Source of the DNA: Aricia agestis
Lineage: Eukaryota; Arthropoda; Insecta; Lepidoptera; Lycaenidae
Assembly (NCBI RefSeq): GCF_905147365.1
Contig: NC_056420.1
Location: forward strand, 6,520,001 to 6,584,000
Direction: 5' to 3'
DNA length: 64,000 nucleotides
A program made the translations under genes and the position numbers. How positions within the stretch are numbered: the stretch's first letter is position 1; each line of letters opens with the position of its first letter. Of this stretch, positions 1 through 11,075 are shown piece after piece. Under the pieces are notes generated by a model. It was not told the origin of the DNA. It was given only the letters and a program-made list of their open reading frames with translations, and did no database searches.

Positions 1-34
1 CTATAGGTACGACCTGCAAACCTTCAAGAAGAGA

Positions 35-172
35 GCGTATTCCCTCTTAAAAGGTCGTCAACGCACCTGCAGCTCTTCTGATGTTGCGAGTGTCTATGGG
101 CGACGGTAGTTGCTTTCCATCAGGTGACCCGTTTGCTCGTTTGCCCCCTTATATCATAAAGAAAAACTTTTC
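35..172 (+). repeat. poly(A)-tailed SINE-like element, 3' part
   Basis: The 3' half of a family with eight other copies in this window (10745, 15610, 16304, 17653, 41057, 50136, 56390, 57295). It shows the shared tail running through TTCCCTCTTAAAAGG, the CATCAGGTGACCCG block and the terminal CCCTTATATCATAAAGAAAAA. Bases before about 35 do not match the family well. Common in Lepidoptera as far as I recall. Confidence 0.75.
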
Positions 173-233
173 ATCGTAACGAGACGAAACGAGATGCGGC
201 ATGGCAGTGCATAGAAGCTACACACAATCTCAA

Positions 234-510
234 ATATCTATGGACGCTTTACACCATGTCAGTCTGGCCCCGTGCTAAGTACCTAAAGGACTTTTGTTAC
301 AGGTACCAGACAACGGTAATATATTTAATACTTTTATACTATACATATATTTAAGATTTTTATTACCTATATCATACACATATTTAATACACATCCAGAC
401 TCGGGAACATTGAAAACTTATTTTGTTCCTTCGCGCGTCGGCGGGATTCGAACCAGCGACCCCCGGCTTGAGCTGCCACACACTCAAACAACTGAGCCAT
501 AAAGGTCGTC
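234..510 (-). repeat. tRNA-derived SINE (family B)
   Basis: Read on the minus strand it begins with a tRNA-like head (GGCTCAGT near an A box) and a B-box-like GGTTCGAATCCC, then a body that includes GTTCCCGAGTCTGG, and ends near CGTCCATAGATATT. Family B recurs at 24450-24729 (full), 27603, 34517, 37229 and 55806 (fragments). The minus-strand ORF over this region is only the SINE read through. Confidence 0.8.
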
Positions 511-1074
511 ATATTTCGTAAATATTTCTATGTGAAAAGCTTTTATCAGCAGCATTAACTTCGCTTTGTTTGCGATAAAGCATTACGTCATTAAAACTGA
601 AAATAAAACTGTGCAATAAAATATCACATAAAATAACAGTTCCAAAATAAAAACTATGAAGAACACTTTTAATTTAGCAAAGTTTAAGTTTTCCATGTGG
701 AGTAACACTGAGATACAGCTCCGCCGTAATCTACTTTGTCGTAAGTGAAAAATCTTTAATCTTTTTACAACGTGCGGGGAATTTAAAAGAACAGCGTAGT
801 TTATTTGTGGGTAAAAGAGTTTTCTTTCCCGACTTTTATTTTCCCTTACATTCTAGTCAACTTTAAAGTTTTATAAAATATTTTTCTTGAAACTATTGCA
901 CATAAAGTGTGTACGTTTCATGATTTTTATGAAGTTTTAACGGTCTGATACAACCGAATTAAATATTTATTACTGTGCTGTACTAAAATAATATTCAAAA
1001 ATATTGTCTTATCACCAATCACCATGTTGGAGATAAGTACTGCAGTATTTTTGTTTTGAGTGACAAAACATCCA
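511..1074. other. AT-rich stretch, nothing recognised
   Basis: No ORF of note, no tRNA-like head and no terminal inverted repeats seen. Likely unique or heavily decayed intergenic or intronic DNA. Confidence 0.5.
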
Positions 1075-1219
1075 CCCCCTTACTAATAAACGTTGTATAA
1101 GCTTTGAATAGTTATACAGTGTTTTGTTCCTGTCACACAAGTGACATTTTAATTGGATTGAAGAAGACAAAACACTGTATAACTATTCAAAGCTTATACA
1201 GCGTTTATTATAAAGGGGG
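1075..1219. mobile_element. foldback MITE with about 53-bp arms
   Basis: The left arm (1075-1127) and right arm (1167-1219) are inverted copies differing at only a few bases. Both ends read CCCCCT then AATAAACG and GTATAAGCTTTGAATAG inward, leaving a 39-bp centre. No coding capacity, so it would depend on a transposase in trans. The superfamily cannot be assigned because no clear target duplication is visible. Confidence 0.8.
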
Positions 1220-3746
1220 CCAGTGTTTTATTCACGTTGAATTAACAACTGGTAACTAACTGGTGTTTCTTTGTATTGAAAACTCACAGCGCACTTACAA
1301 TCAGAGATATTTTTTACGTAATTTGGCAGTACTACGTCTAGCAACAAACTAACATTGACTTGCCAACCTGACGAAATAGCGTAAGTCTTATGAATCAATT
1401 TCCTGATGGTACCTATATGGTTACGCAAACAAAGCAGAGTTACACAGCTAAGCTAATGCTTCCAAAGATTGGAGTTTCCGGGGCATCTCAGTTAGCGGCT
1501 TGTTTGCTGGCGCTAATTAATAATCTCGCAAATATGTGGAGAATATTGCACGTGAATAGTATATTTTTAAAATTATATTTTTAGCAGGAAGAAAGCATGA
1601 ATTTAGTAAGCTGCTGTAAGGGTAAAGCCAAACGATCTTTATTCTGTGAGTCAAGATTTACAGACTCATATATACAAGACTCATGAGTTACAGAATTTCG
1701 GACTCGTAGATAATTTTCATAACCTACTGCAAACTATGAAAAATAAAAACTACCAACATAATTAGACTCGTTTGAATGAATTAGAATTAATTTCCTATGA
1801 AACCGAATGCAGCAGAATTCCTACCAACCGAAATTTTGCGACTCACGAGTCACGACTCACAGAATTACGCTCGTGTGGTTTCACCCTCAGAAACACGCTT
1901 GGGATCAATTTAGCAAAAAAGTAATCATAGCACATACTTATATATAAATATTAATGTAACTTCATTTTAGTTCGTTGTTCAATTTTAGGTCAAGTGTAAT
2001 TCGATTAAACGAAAAAAGCACTGAGTTTTTTCAAGTCCCTAAGGACCAGATAATAAGCTACACGGAGTACGGACCATGCATATTTTGTATCAGTTAAAAT
2101 CAAGCGATTTGGGATTACCAGATTTCACTATAAAATATAAATGAAATTTAAAAATTGATTATTGTTACTGTAAGGGAAATTATTTCATAGTAAGAGGAAT
2201 AACGTGATTTAGTCACGTTATTGTACGCATGTAGCATAATAACAAAAAAAAAGTATAATATATAATATACATACAGTAGTAATTAAAATATTGATCATCG
2301 ATACTGTAAAGTGTAAAGCAAAGAAGCAATTATTAAGCCTTGAGGAGTGAGGTAAAAAAACACCTTAAGATTCGTGTTATTCTTCAATTTCTAGTCCTGG
2401 TTTCCACTCTGGCAATTGGCGCTGGCAACTCTTAAAATGGGGGGGGGGGTCATACGCCAAAAACGAAAAATAAGTAGTCCCAGTTTGGTTTAGAATTTCG
2501 TATTCACCATTGTAGGCACTCAAGATGAAATTACAATGAGTACATAAATTATTTAAAGCGTCCATTAATATTTAACCCTAAATGCCTCGTTACTTTACCT
2601 TACCTCGTCCATTATTGACAAAATGTAGGGTACGCTTATTTATTAACGAAATGAAAAGGTGTTTTAAGCGTAGTCCCTCAACTTAAAGTAAACTCTAAAT
2701 CTTATCAAATGCGAAAATCATAGGCTCTCGTTTAACGGACCATATAATAAGCATTATTTGCCACTGGTTTCTAAAATACTATGGTACTTCTCTAAAGTTT
2801 TTCATTGCTAAAACTCCCAAACAATATAGGTTTCGAATTTAATATTGAGTCTGTAGATAGCACTATTTCTTATTCAAAAGAACATGGTCGGAGGGAACTG
2901 ATATTTTATGCAGTAGTATTAAATATTTTGGACTTTCATTCGATGTAATCTCTCCGGGCTTTCGTTGCGTTCGGTAAATGATACCCATGAAAATTATATT
3001 GCGTATACTTTGGACGTAGGAATGTTTTGGTGTTGACGTTTGTTGAGATTTATGTGAAGTAACTTAGTCGTAATGAGTTTTTTGTTTTTGTGTGAAGATT
3101 TGTGTGTTTTGGCCGTATATTTATATGGAAATGTAAACAATATTATGCGGGAGGTATGTTAAGAAGATGTTTCTCGAGTAAATCCTGTGTCTACGTAATT
3201 TAAAATATCTTAGACTTTGCATATGCAATATACATACTCGAAATTGTCACGAGCAAAAAGGATCTATGTCAGTTAAGTTATTGCATTAAATTTTCCCCAA
3301 TTATATTCAATATGACGTATATAATATTATTATCTATTAATGATAAATTGAACACTAATTGAATTTTGAACTATAGCTATTAGGGATTTAATGAGTAATT
3401 ACTCCTGTTTAGATTTAATCAGCTGTACATTGAGACGGGCTTTCACACTAAACTGCAATACAGCACGTCACGTTAGAAACACACAAACTCTCACAACCCA
3501 TCTCAACTCATGTTCCTACTGAGTTAACATTTTAAGCTTATTATTTCACTCTCTCTCACTTTTACCAATAAAATTAAATAAGTGAAAATTAATTAGATAA
3601 TATTGATTTTTTACTAGCCTATGTTGGGCACAGGCTTTAACCAATTTTCACTCATATCTTGTCAGCTGCCAACGGTGGCACCGTTGGCTAGCTTGGGTGG
3701 TATCCTCCAGTTCGTCGCGCCATCTTTTCCTTAGGCCGGATGGTAA
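1220..3746. other. AT-rich stretch with minor features only
   Basis: No gene recognised. Small features: a perfect 10-bp hairpin AATAACGTGA at 2198-2222, a G10 run near 2440-2450, and a cluster of ACTCATGAGT/GACTCACGAGTC-like words between about 1640 and 1870. The short ORFs here (62-66 codons) are at chance length and have no recognisable motif. Confidence 0.45.
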
Positions 3747-3960
3747 TCCATACTAATATCATAAATACGAAAGTGTGTCTGTCTATCTGTCTGTCTGTTA
3801 CCTCTTCACGCCCACACCGCTGAACCGATTTTGCTGTAATTTGGCATAGAGATACTTTGAGTCTCAGGAAAGGGCATAGGATACTTTTTGTTCCGGAAAA
3901 ATGTACGGTTCCAGCGCGATAAACGTGTTTTGGTGCAACGGAGTTGCGGACGACATCTAG
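3747..3960 (+). mobile_element. non-autonomous Helitron-like element
   Basis: Begins TCCATACTAATATCATAA and ends CATCTAG, flanked by A before TC and T after CTAG, the junction pattern of Helitron insertion between A and T. Contains the GTCTGTCTGT tract, TCTTCACGCCC and GGAAAGGGCATAGGATAC blocks shared with copies at 9958, 25971, 31555, 43851, 49723 and 52087. The ORFs on both strands (3806-4180) are repeat read-through. Confidence 0.72.
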
Positions 3961-4796
3961 TAAAGTTATATTTCAAAAAAATGTACCATGGAATATGTTT
4001 AGAACTATCAAAACATTCTAAACAAAACATTTTGACCTTACGAAGTGCGCTTGATAAATCACGTTTGATAAAACGCAGCCGCAGCGCGCCGAAACGCAGT
4101 TTAGTGTGAAGCCAGTAACAATGTAGACGAATGTGTCGTTTCCGATAATTCGGCAATTCGATACACAGTAGCATTGGCATAATCGAATCTAAACGCTAAT
4201 ACGACTGTGCTCGATCAGCACATTTCATACGTGAACTGGCAAACGAACTCAGCTGTGCATTTTGAATGAATGATTTGAGGCGACAGAGTTGAAAGATTGG
4301 TCAGTGATTAAAAATATTGCAGCTTATACTGATTACAGTTATTTGAATAAAATATTTTACGAAACATTAAAATATTTTCAGGCTTCAGAAGTAGGTACAG
4401 ATGATTTCTTCAGTTTTTCTTTAATGGAAGTTCGAATTTTAAAATGAAAGAATGAAAGAAAAAAATGTTTGATAATAATATGAAGCATTGCAAATTATAG
4501 GTTACAATAAAATCAAAAAGAAAGAACTACATAGCATTTAAATAACATTAATAAATAATACTATAATATTTTATAGAAATATTTTCATTTCGAATATTTT
4601 GTGGACCAAGAGACCATTTCATAATGACATTGCGCTTCTGTAATGCGATTTTACTTGCTCGTCAGTGCGCTCGTTAGAATAAAAGCCAAAATTATTACAG
4701 AACACTGTTTATTGCCGGCTGTGGCATCCTTCCAGTGTTGATTTATTTGACGCAAAGTATTTATGTACTGTGGATTTTATTGTAAGTACCTACCAT

Positions 4797-5115
4797 CGAG
4801 CAAATTGATTCCTAGGCAGTTGATAGACCAACGTCATATTTTGGTCGAATCACGTCAATTCAATGTTAATTGTGATCTGTCGGCTGTGTAACGCGTAAGG
4901 GTCAATTCAGACCGCAACCCGACGCGTTGATGCATTTCTAAATTTATATGGATTTGACAGATTGGCATGTCGCCTCGCGCAATTGAAGTCTGTCAAATCC
5001 ATACAAATTTATGCCGCGCAGCGCCTCGCCTCGCCTCGTCGCGTTGCGGTCTGAATTGACCCTTACGCGACCAAACTACGTAGCTCCCCCATATCTGCTT
5101 AGGAATCAACTTCTC
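4797..5115. mobile_element. MITE (family TTCATAGGCAG), interrupted by another MITE
   Basis: Both ends match the family also seen at 39401-39532 and 50587-50893: left CTAGGCAGTTGATAGACC with ATTTTGGTCG and GTGATCTGTCGGCTG inside, right TGCTTAGGAATCAACTTCTC. The copy is split by the Harbinger-like MITE at 4899-5062; joining its halves restores the order seen at 50775-50893. Confidence 0.6.
4899..5062. mobile_element. Harbinger-like MITE GGGTCAATTCAGACC, nested copy
   Basis: Terminal inverted repeats GGGTCAATTCAGACCGCAAC of about 30 bp, and an inner inverted pair around GGATTTGACAGA. Flanked by TAA on the left and TTA on the right, consistent with the 3-bp TWA target of PIF/Harbinger elements, though not an exact duplication. 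Sister copy at 23971-24139 has an exact TAA duplication; a fragment lies at 9181-9294. Confidence 0.75.
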
Positions 5116-5830
5116 TGATAGTACAAACAGCCTCGCAATCATGGTTACAATCATGGTTGTCCATCCCATGATGGATAATTTGGTTCATTTTAAAGTTATT
5201 AATTAATAATTATAAGGGTCTATAAGTAAAGGCGAAAGTTTAGAAACCCTTACAAATATAAAATTTTCAAAATGGCAAAGTGTGTTGGCATATTAAAAAA
5301 AAACTCAAGATCGTGGTGAATTGAACAGTTCTTCGATAAAAACCGAAGCAATAATAAAAGTAAGAATATCTTCATCAATAATTCATCTAACCCGGGTAAG
5401 GTCAAACGGCCAATTATATCTCGATGAATATTTAACTCCGACTTTATTTTAGTCCTCCCGCCTGCAATATGCATTTATTATAACTTGATTACTGGCTCCG
5501 TATTGACCCAATCGAGAATTAGTTATGTAAAGAGCTCGAACTTCGTTATTTTAACTGGTCTCCGTATAAAAATTCATGAGGATATAGATTTTACTCGCAA
5601 TTTCGTTTAGTGAAGAACGTCACATTTTTTTCAGAATAAAAACTTCGTGTACTTAAAAATAAAGACGTGAATTAAAGAATCACATAAGTAACATTTTGTA
5701 ACACGGATAATTACTCATTTTGCCCCTTATAATAAAAAAAAATCCTGTAACTTATATACTTAATCATCTGGCTATTAACGCATCTGGATAAAGTCTACAG
5801 TTTTTTGATTTCAAATCATTTTCCGGCTTT
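5116..5830. other. AT-rich stretch, nothing recognised
   Basis: No terminal repeats, RNA genes or convincing ORF. The 74-codon minus ORF at 5250-5474 has no recognisable domain. Confidence 0.45.
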
Positions 5831-5917
5831 AACCCATCAAGCCCCATATTAGCGCACTGGTGAGCGAGACACAATAGAATAACAATAGATTTCCAAGAAT
5901 CCACGATCGAAGGATTT
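5831..5917. repeat. short dispersed repeat with GAGACACAATAGAATAAC
   Basis: Nearly identical to 13643-13725 over about 60 bp, including ATTTCCAAGAATCCACGATC. A diverged relative lies around 56240-56310, where GAGACACAATAGAAT is followed by GGGGCTTTATGAATT. Probably one end of a non-autonomous DNA element; the other end was not found. Confidence 0.55.
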
Positions 5918-6231
5918 ATCCTTCTCCTCCACCTTAACCAAAAAATGCCAATTTTTTACTGCTACTTACTTTGTTCTTCCACTTACGTCTTCGAATAAAA
6001 ACTATCTTTTTAGGACGCAAAGTACGGTTAAAGAGGTTGGTTGGGGTGTAAAAAGACTGTTGAGTGATGAGGAAACAGACAAACAGACAGTTTCTCGTAT
6101 TAGTAAGGTTTTACTTTATCGGGGCAAGCGAAGGGAGCCCTAGTTTATGCCACAACCTGAACATTAAGTGGTACACTTTACGGTAAACTGTCACGCCTAT
6201 GCTATCGTAGTAATTTTTAATTTATATGTAG

Positions 6232-7023
6232 ATGTGTTATCATGCTGATGACACTACTCTCTTGGCTGCAAATGAAGTCGAGATGCAAGAACTGTTGGAG
6301 AGAATGGAGCAAATCAGCAATATCCTAGGCCTCTCTATTAACAAAAGGAAAACCAAAATAATGATCATAGATAGAGGAAACACACTACCATTGACTGGCG
6401 CTCTAAAACTAGAAGTGGTTAGCGAATTCGTATACCTTGGGTCCACTATCACGAACAACGGCTCCTGTGAACCAGACATACGTAGGAGAATTGGGATGGC
6501 TAAGAGTGCCATGTCTCAAATGCATAAAACCTGGCGTGACAGGAAGATTTCGCTAAGAACCAAGACGAAACTTGTGCACACGCTCATATTCTCCATCTTT
6601 CTTTATGGATCTGAGACAAGGACTCTGAAGTCTGCAGACCGCAGACGTATCGACGCCTTCGAGATGTGGTGCTGGAGAAAAATGCTCCGAATTCCATGGA
6701 CTGCATTCAGAACCAACCCGTCCATTCTGGCTCAACTAAATATAAAAACAAGGCTCTCTACCATCTGCCTCAAACGCATTTTAGAATATTTCGGACACAT
6801 AGCCAGAAAAAAAGGAGACAATCTTGAAAAACTGATGGTAACTGGCAAGATTGAGGGAAAAAGACCACGAGGTCGCAGTCCCATGCGTTGGTCCGATCAA
6901 ATCCGCACCACACTTGACTCCAGCGTCGTAGACGCTCTTCGAGTGGCCGAGGATAGGAACAGCTGGCGTAAGACCATTAGAAGGAAGGTCATGGAAGGGG
7001 GAGGTCACGACCCTCAGACATGA
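6232..7023 (+). pseudogene. reverse transcriptase C-terminal part of an RTE-like LINE
   Basis: A 263-codon ORF that is the carboxy-terminal third of a LINE reverse transcriptase. It opens with HADDTTLLA (the catalytic ADD pair), then FVYLGSTITNNGS (the YLGS block after the palm), LLFS/IFLYGSETRTL-type thumb sequence near residue 125, RRIDAFEMWCWRKMLRI near residue 140 and the GKRPRGRSPMRW block near residue 213. The endonuclease and all RT motifs upstream of ADD are absent, so it cannot be active. The start codon and the residues MCYH come from host DNA, since the upstream junction lies at 6243/6244 and a TAG stop precedes the ATG. The body has no frameshift or stop, which suggests a fairly young insertion. 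Assignment to RTE is from motif resemblance. Confidence 0.88.
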
Positions 7024-7050
7024 GGAACACGACTGGAGGAGGAGGAGGAG
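6244..7050 (+). mobile_element. 5'-truncated RTE-like LINE with target-site duplication
   Basis: 807 bp bounded by an exact 10-bp duplication GTGTTATCAT (6234-6243 and 7051-7060). The 3' end is a (GGA)n tract, the short simple-repeat tail usual for RTE-group LINEs. The 5' truncation falls inside the reverse transcriptase active-site motif: the element starts at the alanine codon of Y/F-A-D-D. Confidence 0.85.
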
Positions 7051-7060
7051 GTGTTATCAT

Positions 7061-8066
7061 CAGTCAGTCAAGGTGAGACGACGCGATCAAAGCTCGGCTT
7101 TTAACTAGTTGTACTTGTAGGGTATCCTTATTTTAAATTTACATAAATAAAATTAATTAAAGTCACACCATATTCATTACTTTCAACAAAACTACGTAAC
7201 ATTCATCAATACAAATATTCCTTTCAAATATTTTCGTAGCCGGGAAAAACAAACGTCTCGAGACTTTATTCTTATCAAAACACAGAAATATGCCTAAGAT
7301 ATGAAAATGATGAAAAGCATGCATGTCAGTGCAAAAATTCCTCTCATTTCTTTAGTCTTTGTTTCTTTTGTTTCTTTTGAGAATGCCTTCAAAGAATTAT
7401 GTAGGAACTTCGTATCTTTATTTCATGGAGCTTTTGATATAACAAAAGTTAATGTTTAATAATATTATGTCTATTAAAAGAACTATAAGTATGATTAAGT
7501 TAATAATTATATTTTTATAATTTAAAAACTTATTAATGGCTTCTAGTTAATTTTATTCGTTTTATTAATTAGTCTTTATTGCATAGCTGTAACTTTTTCT
7601 TGAGAAAAAAAATAAATACAGCTTTCATTAAAATAATGCAAGCCTTTCAATCTGCAAAACTTACATTATCTTGAGTATTATAATATGAGGTTCACTTGCA
7701 ATTACGTTCAAATTCAACATGAAATGTACCCGTTTTGCTATGAAGCAAAACATTCTGAGCACTAACCACAGTGTTATCCCAAAGTATCTCTTTATGTATA
7801 TTATCTTTAGCGGTTTTGAGGTCATAATATTATTCACTGAGCATAAAATTGCGACCATTTATGTAGATTTAAATAGCTACGTTATAATTTTTTTAATGCC
7901 TCGATCGTGGGAATCGCAGACACAATAGATTTAGCAGCCGGGTGCCGCTTGGGGATTGATAGGTTAATGTCCACCACACTATTTATTAAAATTTTAATTA
8001 TTATTGGTTAATGTAAGGCAGATCTTTAGCAATAAGTTAGTTGAAGTATATAAAGTGTTGTTAGTG
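7061..8066. other. AT-rich stretch, nothing recognised
   Basis: No gene, RNA or inverted-repeat element identified. The overlapping 65- and 69-codon ORFs near 7661-7928 lie in opposite frames of the same AT-rich DNA and have no domain. Confidence 0.45.
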
Positions 8067-8126
8067 TGTTTTAACTTTTAACAAAATATAGTACTTATGT
8101 ACTATATTTTGTTAAAAGTTAAAACA
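8067..8126. repeat. perfect 28-bp inverted repeat (hairpin)
   Basis: Arms 8067-8094 and 8099-8126 are perfectly complementary, with loop TTAT; the inner stem is ACAAAATATAGTAC. It lies four bases upstream of the TTAA-flanked MITE at 8131. No related sequence found in the window. Confidence 0.85.
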
Positions 8127-8130
8127 GTGT

Positions 8131-8611
8131 TTAAGAGGATTCCACACCGCCATTTTTTCCATACAAACGCTGTCCCCTGTTTCCTCCCTGGATAATGCTA
8201 GTAGAGTTATAATTTTTTTCCTGAATATCTACGGCCACTAATACAATGTCCCTATGTTTTCTTTTTTTTCATTATTTAATTATTAAATAAGATATGAACG
8301 TTCAAAAACCCAAAAAAATGGCCAGATTTTCCACTGTGTTCAAACGTCCAGAAAACAGATTTGGATAGATTATACAAAAAAAGCAAAACATAGGAACACA
8401 GCTCAAGCCTTTTTTTAATCTTTAATGAAAAAAGTACTTAAATCGGTTAAGTTTTGGAGAAGGAATCAGGGGACAACGAATCGTTGATTTTCTGGATTTT
8501 CTGCAGTTGTCTCTATCGCGTTCTGCGGTATAGGCTTGAGGTAAGGGAGACAGCTATAGATATTACACGTACTTTTTTTTCATTTCTCTAGCCGCTGTGG
8601 TATCCTCCTAA
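8131..8611. mobile_element. TTAA-flanked MITE, family TTAAGAGGAT, copy 1
   Basis: Imperfect terminal inverted repeats TTAAGAGGATTCCACAC and, on the other strand of the right end, TTAGGAGGATACCACAG. The flank is TTAA on the left and CTAA (one change) on the right. The body is about 98% identical to copy 2 at 33455-33938. TTAA targeting is the habit of piggyBac-type elements, but the termini do not match a piggyBac end that I know, so the superfamily is open. No ORF. Confidence 0.82.
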
Positions 8612-8972
8612 CTATTAAATATAGTTAAACACTGTTTTAATTTTTGAACGGTTTTAACTTTGAAGGTTTTTAATAGAATGGTGTCTAGTCTTAAAAATTA
8701 AGACTAGCACAAAACGTTTAATTTCCATAATTCACTATTTTTGCACGTTGATGATACAATACAAAATGCAGTTCAAATATTAACGTCTTACAAAACAATG
8801 TGGGTCAAACTGCATTATATAAAATTCAACGGACCCTGTATATCCGAACTCTCGCCTCCCCTGAGTGCTGTTGCGAAAATTAAAACTTTAGCGCGTTAAA
8901 ACAATTCTTAGGCCGAATGCCCACTGCCGCCGTCACCGGCGCGACGGACGCGACGCGTAGTCCGTAGACATT
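8612..8972. other. mostly unique stretch
   Basis: AT-rich to about 8880, then GC-rich from 8910 (GCCGCCGTCACCGGCGCGAC), probably the outer part of the foldback element that follows. No gene recognised. Confidence 0.35.
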
Positions 8973-9170
8973 GTAAAAGGAGGGGAAGTAAGTTATCTTC
9001 ATACAGAGGCACCGCGCTTTGCCGTACACCGTGCCGGCGGTACCCACGAAGCTAAACTGGCCGAGATTTTGTTGTGTGCCGTTCGTGGCGACGCATTGAT
9101 ACTATGGCGCACACATACAAGCCGCGCGCGGTGCCTTTGTATGAAGATAACTTACTTCCCCTCCTTTTAC
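8973..9170. mobile_element. foldback element with 45-bp arms
   Basis: Arms 8973-9017 and 9126-9170 are inverted copies with one mismatch, containing AGGGGAAGTAAGTTATCTTC and GAGGCACCGCGC. The centre is GC-rich (CGTGCCGGCGG). Overlapping ORFs in this area are read-through of this repeat. Confidence 0.75.
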
Positions 9171-9180
9171 TATGCCATAG

Positions 9181-9294
9181 ATGCATTTTTAAATTTGTAC
9201 TGAATTGACCATATTTCAATTGCGTGAGACGTCTTGCAAATCTGTCTAATCCATAAGAATGCTCTACGCGGCGCGTTGCGGTCTGAATTGACCC
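9181..9294. mobile_element. Harbinger-like MITE fragment
   Basis: Matches the inner and right parts of 23971-24139: TGCGTGAGACGTCTTGCAAA, then the terminal GCGTTGCGGTCTGAATTGAC ending CCC before TAT. The left terminus is degraded. Confidence 0.6.
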
Positions 9295-9413
9295 TATAGG
9301 TTCATTGTGCTCTACCATACTAAAACATCGGCGGCACGGGTCGCTAGATCTATGTCGGTAAAAATGTAACCCATAGCATTTTGCAGTCGTCGTCGACCAC
9401 GTCTTGTGTGATA

Positions 9414-9704
9414 CCGACCACATCGCAACCACAAGCGAACTAGTGGCCGACCACATCGCAACCACAACGTTGCGTCATACAATGACAGCGAGCGCACACC
9501 GCCCGTGCTCTTCTCCCCTCCGCTTCGTTGACTTTCGTAAGTAACCACATCGCCACTACTGGCGACAACGCAACCATGTTGACATTTTGTCAGTACCACA
9601 ACGCAACTACAAAAAGCTGCAGCGACACCATTCACACGTAACCACTGCTTGACGGTATTTTGTCGTTGCGACGTGGTGTGGTTGTGGTACGTGTGGTTGG
9701 CCCT
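9414..9704. repeat. GC-rich repeat with 20-bp duplication
   Basis: The 20-mer CCGACCACATCGCAACCACA occurs at 9414-9433 and 9447-9466. The far end (about 9665-9704) carries a related inverted motif ending GTGTGGTTGGCCC, so this may be a decayed inverted-repeat element. The 107- and 137-codon minus ORFs across here have no domain and follow the base composition. Confidence 0.35.
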
Positions 9705-9957
9705 AAGTCATAAAGTGAAATTTTATTTGAATTTTTGTTGATAACGTCCTGGCGACGACGGCGGTGAATAAACAGCCTTATTCTCTTTCCGCTCTAGCCG
9801 GATTGAAAAAGATATTGTAGCTATTTGTAATGGCCAGAAGTTTACTCTGGGGCTTATAAAACCATTTTCTGTGTTTGTTTCATAGTTTTATGCTTAATCT
9901 TCCAAGAAATGCGTACTTAAAAGTTACATGATATATATGTAAGGTAATGTAAGCCAA

Positions 9958-10184
9958 TCCATACTTCCGTACATTTTTTTTAATGCGAAAGTTTGTCTGT
10001 CTGTCTGTCTATCTGTCACCTCTTCACGCCCAAACCGCTGAACCAATTTTGGTGAAATTTGGTATGAAGTTACTTTGAGTCCCGGGAAAGGACATAATAT
10101 TATAATACTTTTTATCCCGTAAAAATGTACGGTATCCGCGCGATAAATGAATTTAGGTGGAACGGAGTTGCAGGTGTTATCTAG
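9958..10184 (+). mobile_element. non-autonomous Helitron-like element
   Basis: Begins TCCATACTTCCG, has the GTCTGTCTGTCTGT tract, CTCTTCACGCCCAAACCGC and TCCCGGGAAAGGACATA, and ends TTATCTAG followed by T. Same family as 3747-3960, with more point changes. Confidence 0.7.
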
Positions 10185-10744
10185 TTACCAATATTGTAAA
10201 TAGAACAAATTACTCACGTATATTTTTGATTTGAAGCAAACTTTAAGGTTTTTAGACTGAAATTATTGGAACGAAGTTCCTTATCGCGCGTTCGGCATAA
10301 AGGAGGCTAGACAGAACGATATTTGACCTCGACACTTTTTTATTAGTTCCTGCATGTTAGGGGCAGAGGGCGTTGATAGTATTCCAGCTGTGCGTCAATA
10401 GATGGCGTTTTTTAATAAATTTTTGAGTGTATATTATGTATACAGGTTTTTTGAATATAATAAGAAATTTCGTTCCATTCGGGTGTCCCTTGACTTGACA
10501 CCTCTCAAGTTTTTTTTACTAGCGCTGTAGGTAACGTCAAAAGATCAACCAATCAACGATGCTGATAAATAAAGTAACGTCAAGAAAACGCTCAGGAACT
10601 GAGCGTCAGAGATGTAGTAATTTCCAATGTTAGAAGTGCGAAATGTAGTAGCTCTACTCTTTTACTTTAAAATTAGTGTGTGTCAGTAATTTTTTTTTCG
10701 GTTTTCTTATACCTACTAAATATAAGATTTACTGCCATATTATA
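10185..10744. other. stretch with one possible inverted element
   Basis: GGAACGAAGTTCCTTATCGC near 10269 and AATTTCGTTCCATTCGGG near 10467 are weakly inverted relative to each other and may mark the ends of a degraded DNA element. No gene. Confidence 0.3.
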
Positions 10745-11075
10745 TACGTGGGAGAGCCATGCTTCGGCACGAATGGGCCGGTTCGACCGGATAAATACCA
10801 CGTTCTCACAGAAAACCGGCGTGAAACAGCGCTTGCGCTGTGTTTCGCCGAGTGAGTGAGTTTACCGGAGGCCCAATCCCCTAACGCCTACCCTATTCCC
10901 TTCCCTACCCTCAACTATTCCCTTCCCTACCCTCCCCTATTACCCTATTCCCTCTTAAAAGGTCGGCAACGCACTTGCAGCTCTTCTGATGCTGCGAGTG
11001 TCCATGGGCGATGGAAGTTGCTTTCCATCAGGTGACCCGTTTGCTCGTTTACCCCCTTATTTCATAAAAAAAAAA
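10745..11075 (+). repeat. poly(A)-tailed SINE-like element, full length
   Basis: Starts ACGTGGGAGAGCCATG, carries GGTTCGACC (resembling a Pol III B box), then GAAACAGCGCTTGCGC, a variable CCCTA/CCCTT array, GCAACGCACTTGCAGC and CATCAGGTGACCCG, ending CCCTTATTTCAT plus A9. The array length differs between copies and is the main variable part. Confidence 0.85.

Noticed and set aside
3806..4180. 124-codon minus-strand ORF
   Set aside because: Most of it lies across a Helitron-like element whose relatives elsewhere in the window are not open in this frame.
9052..9635. Overlapping 137- and 107-codon minus-strand ORFs as genes
   Set aside because: They cover foldback and duplicated GC-rich repeat sequence, overlap in different frames and contain no domain.
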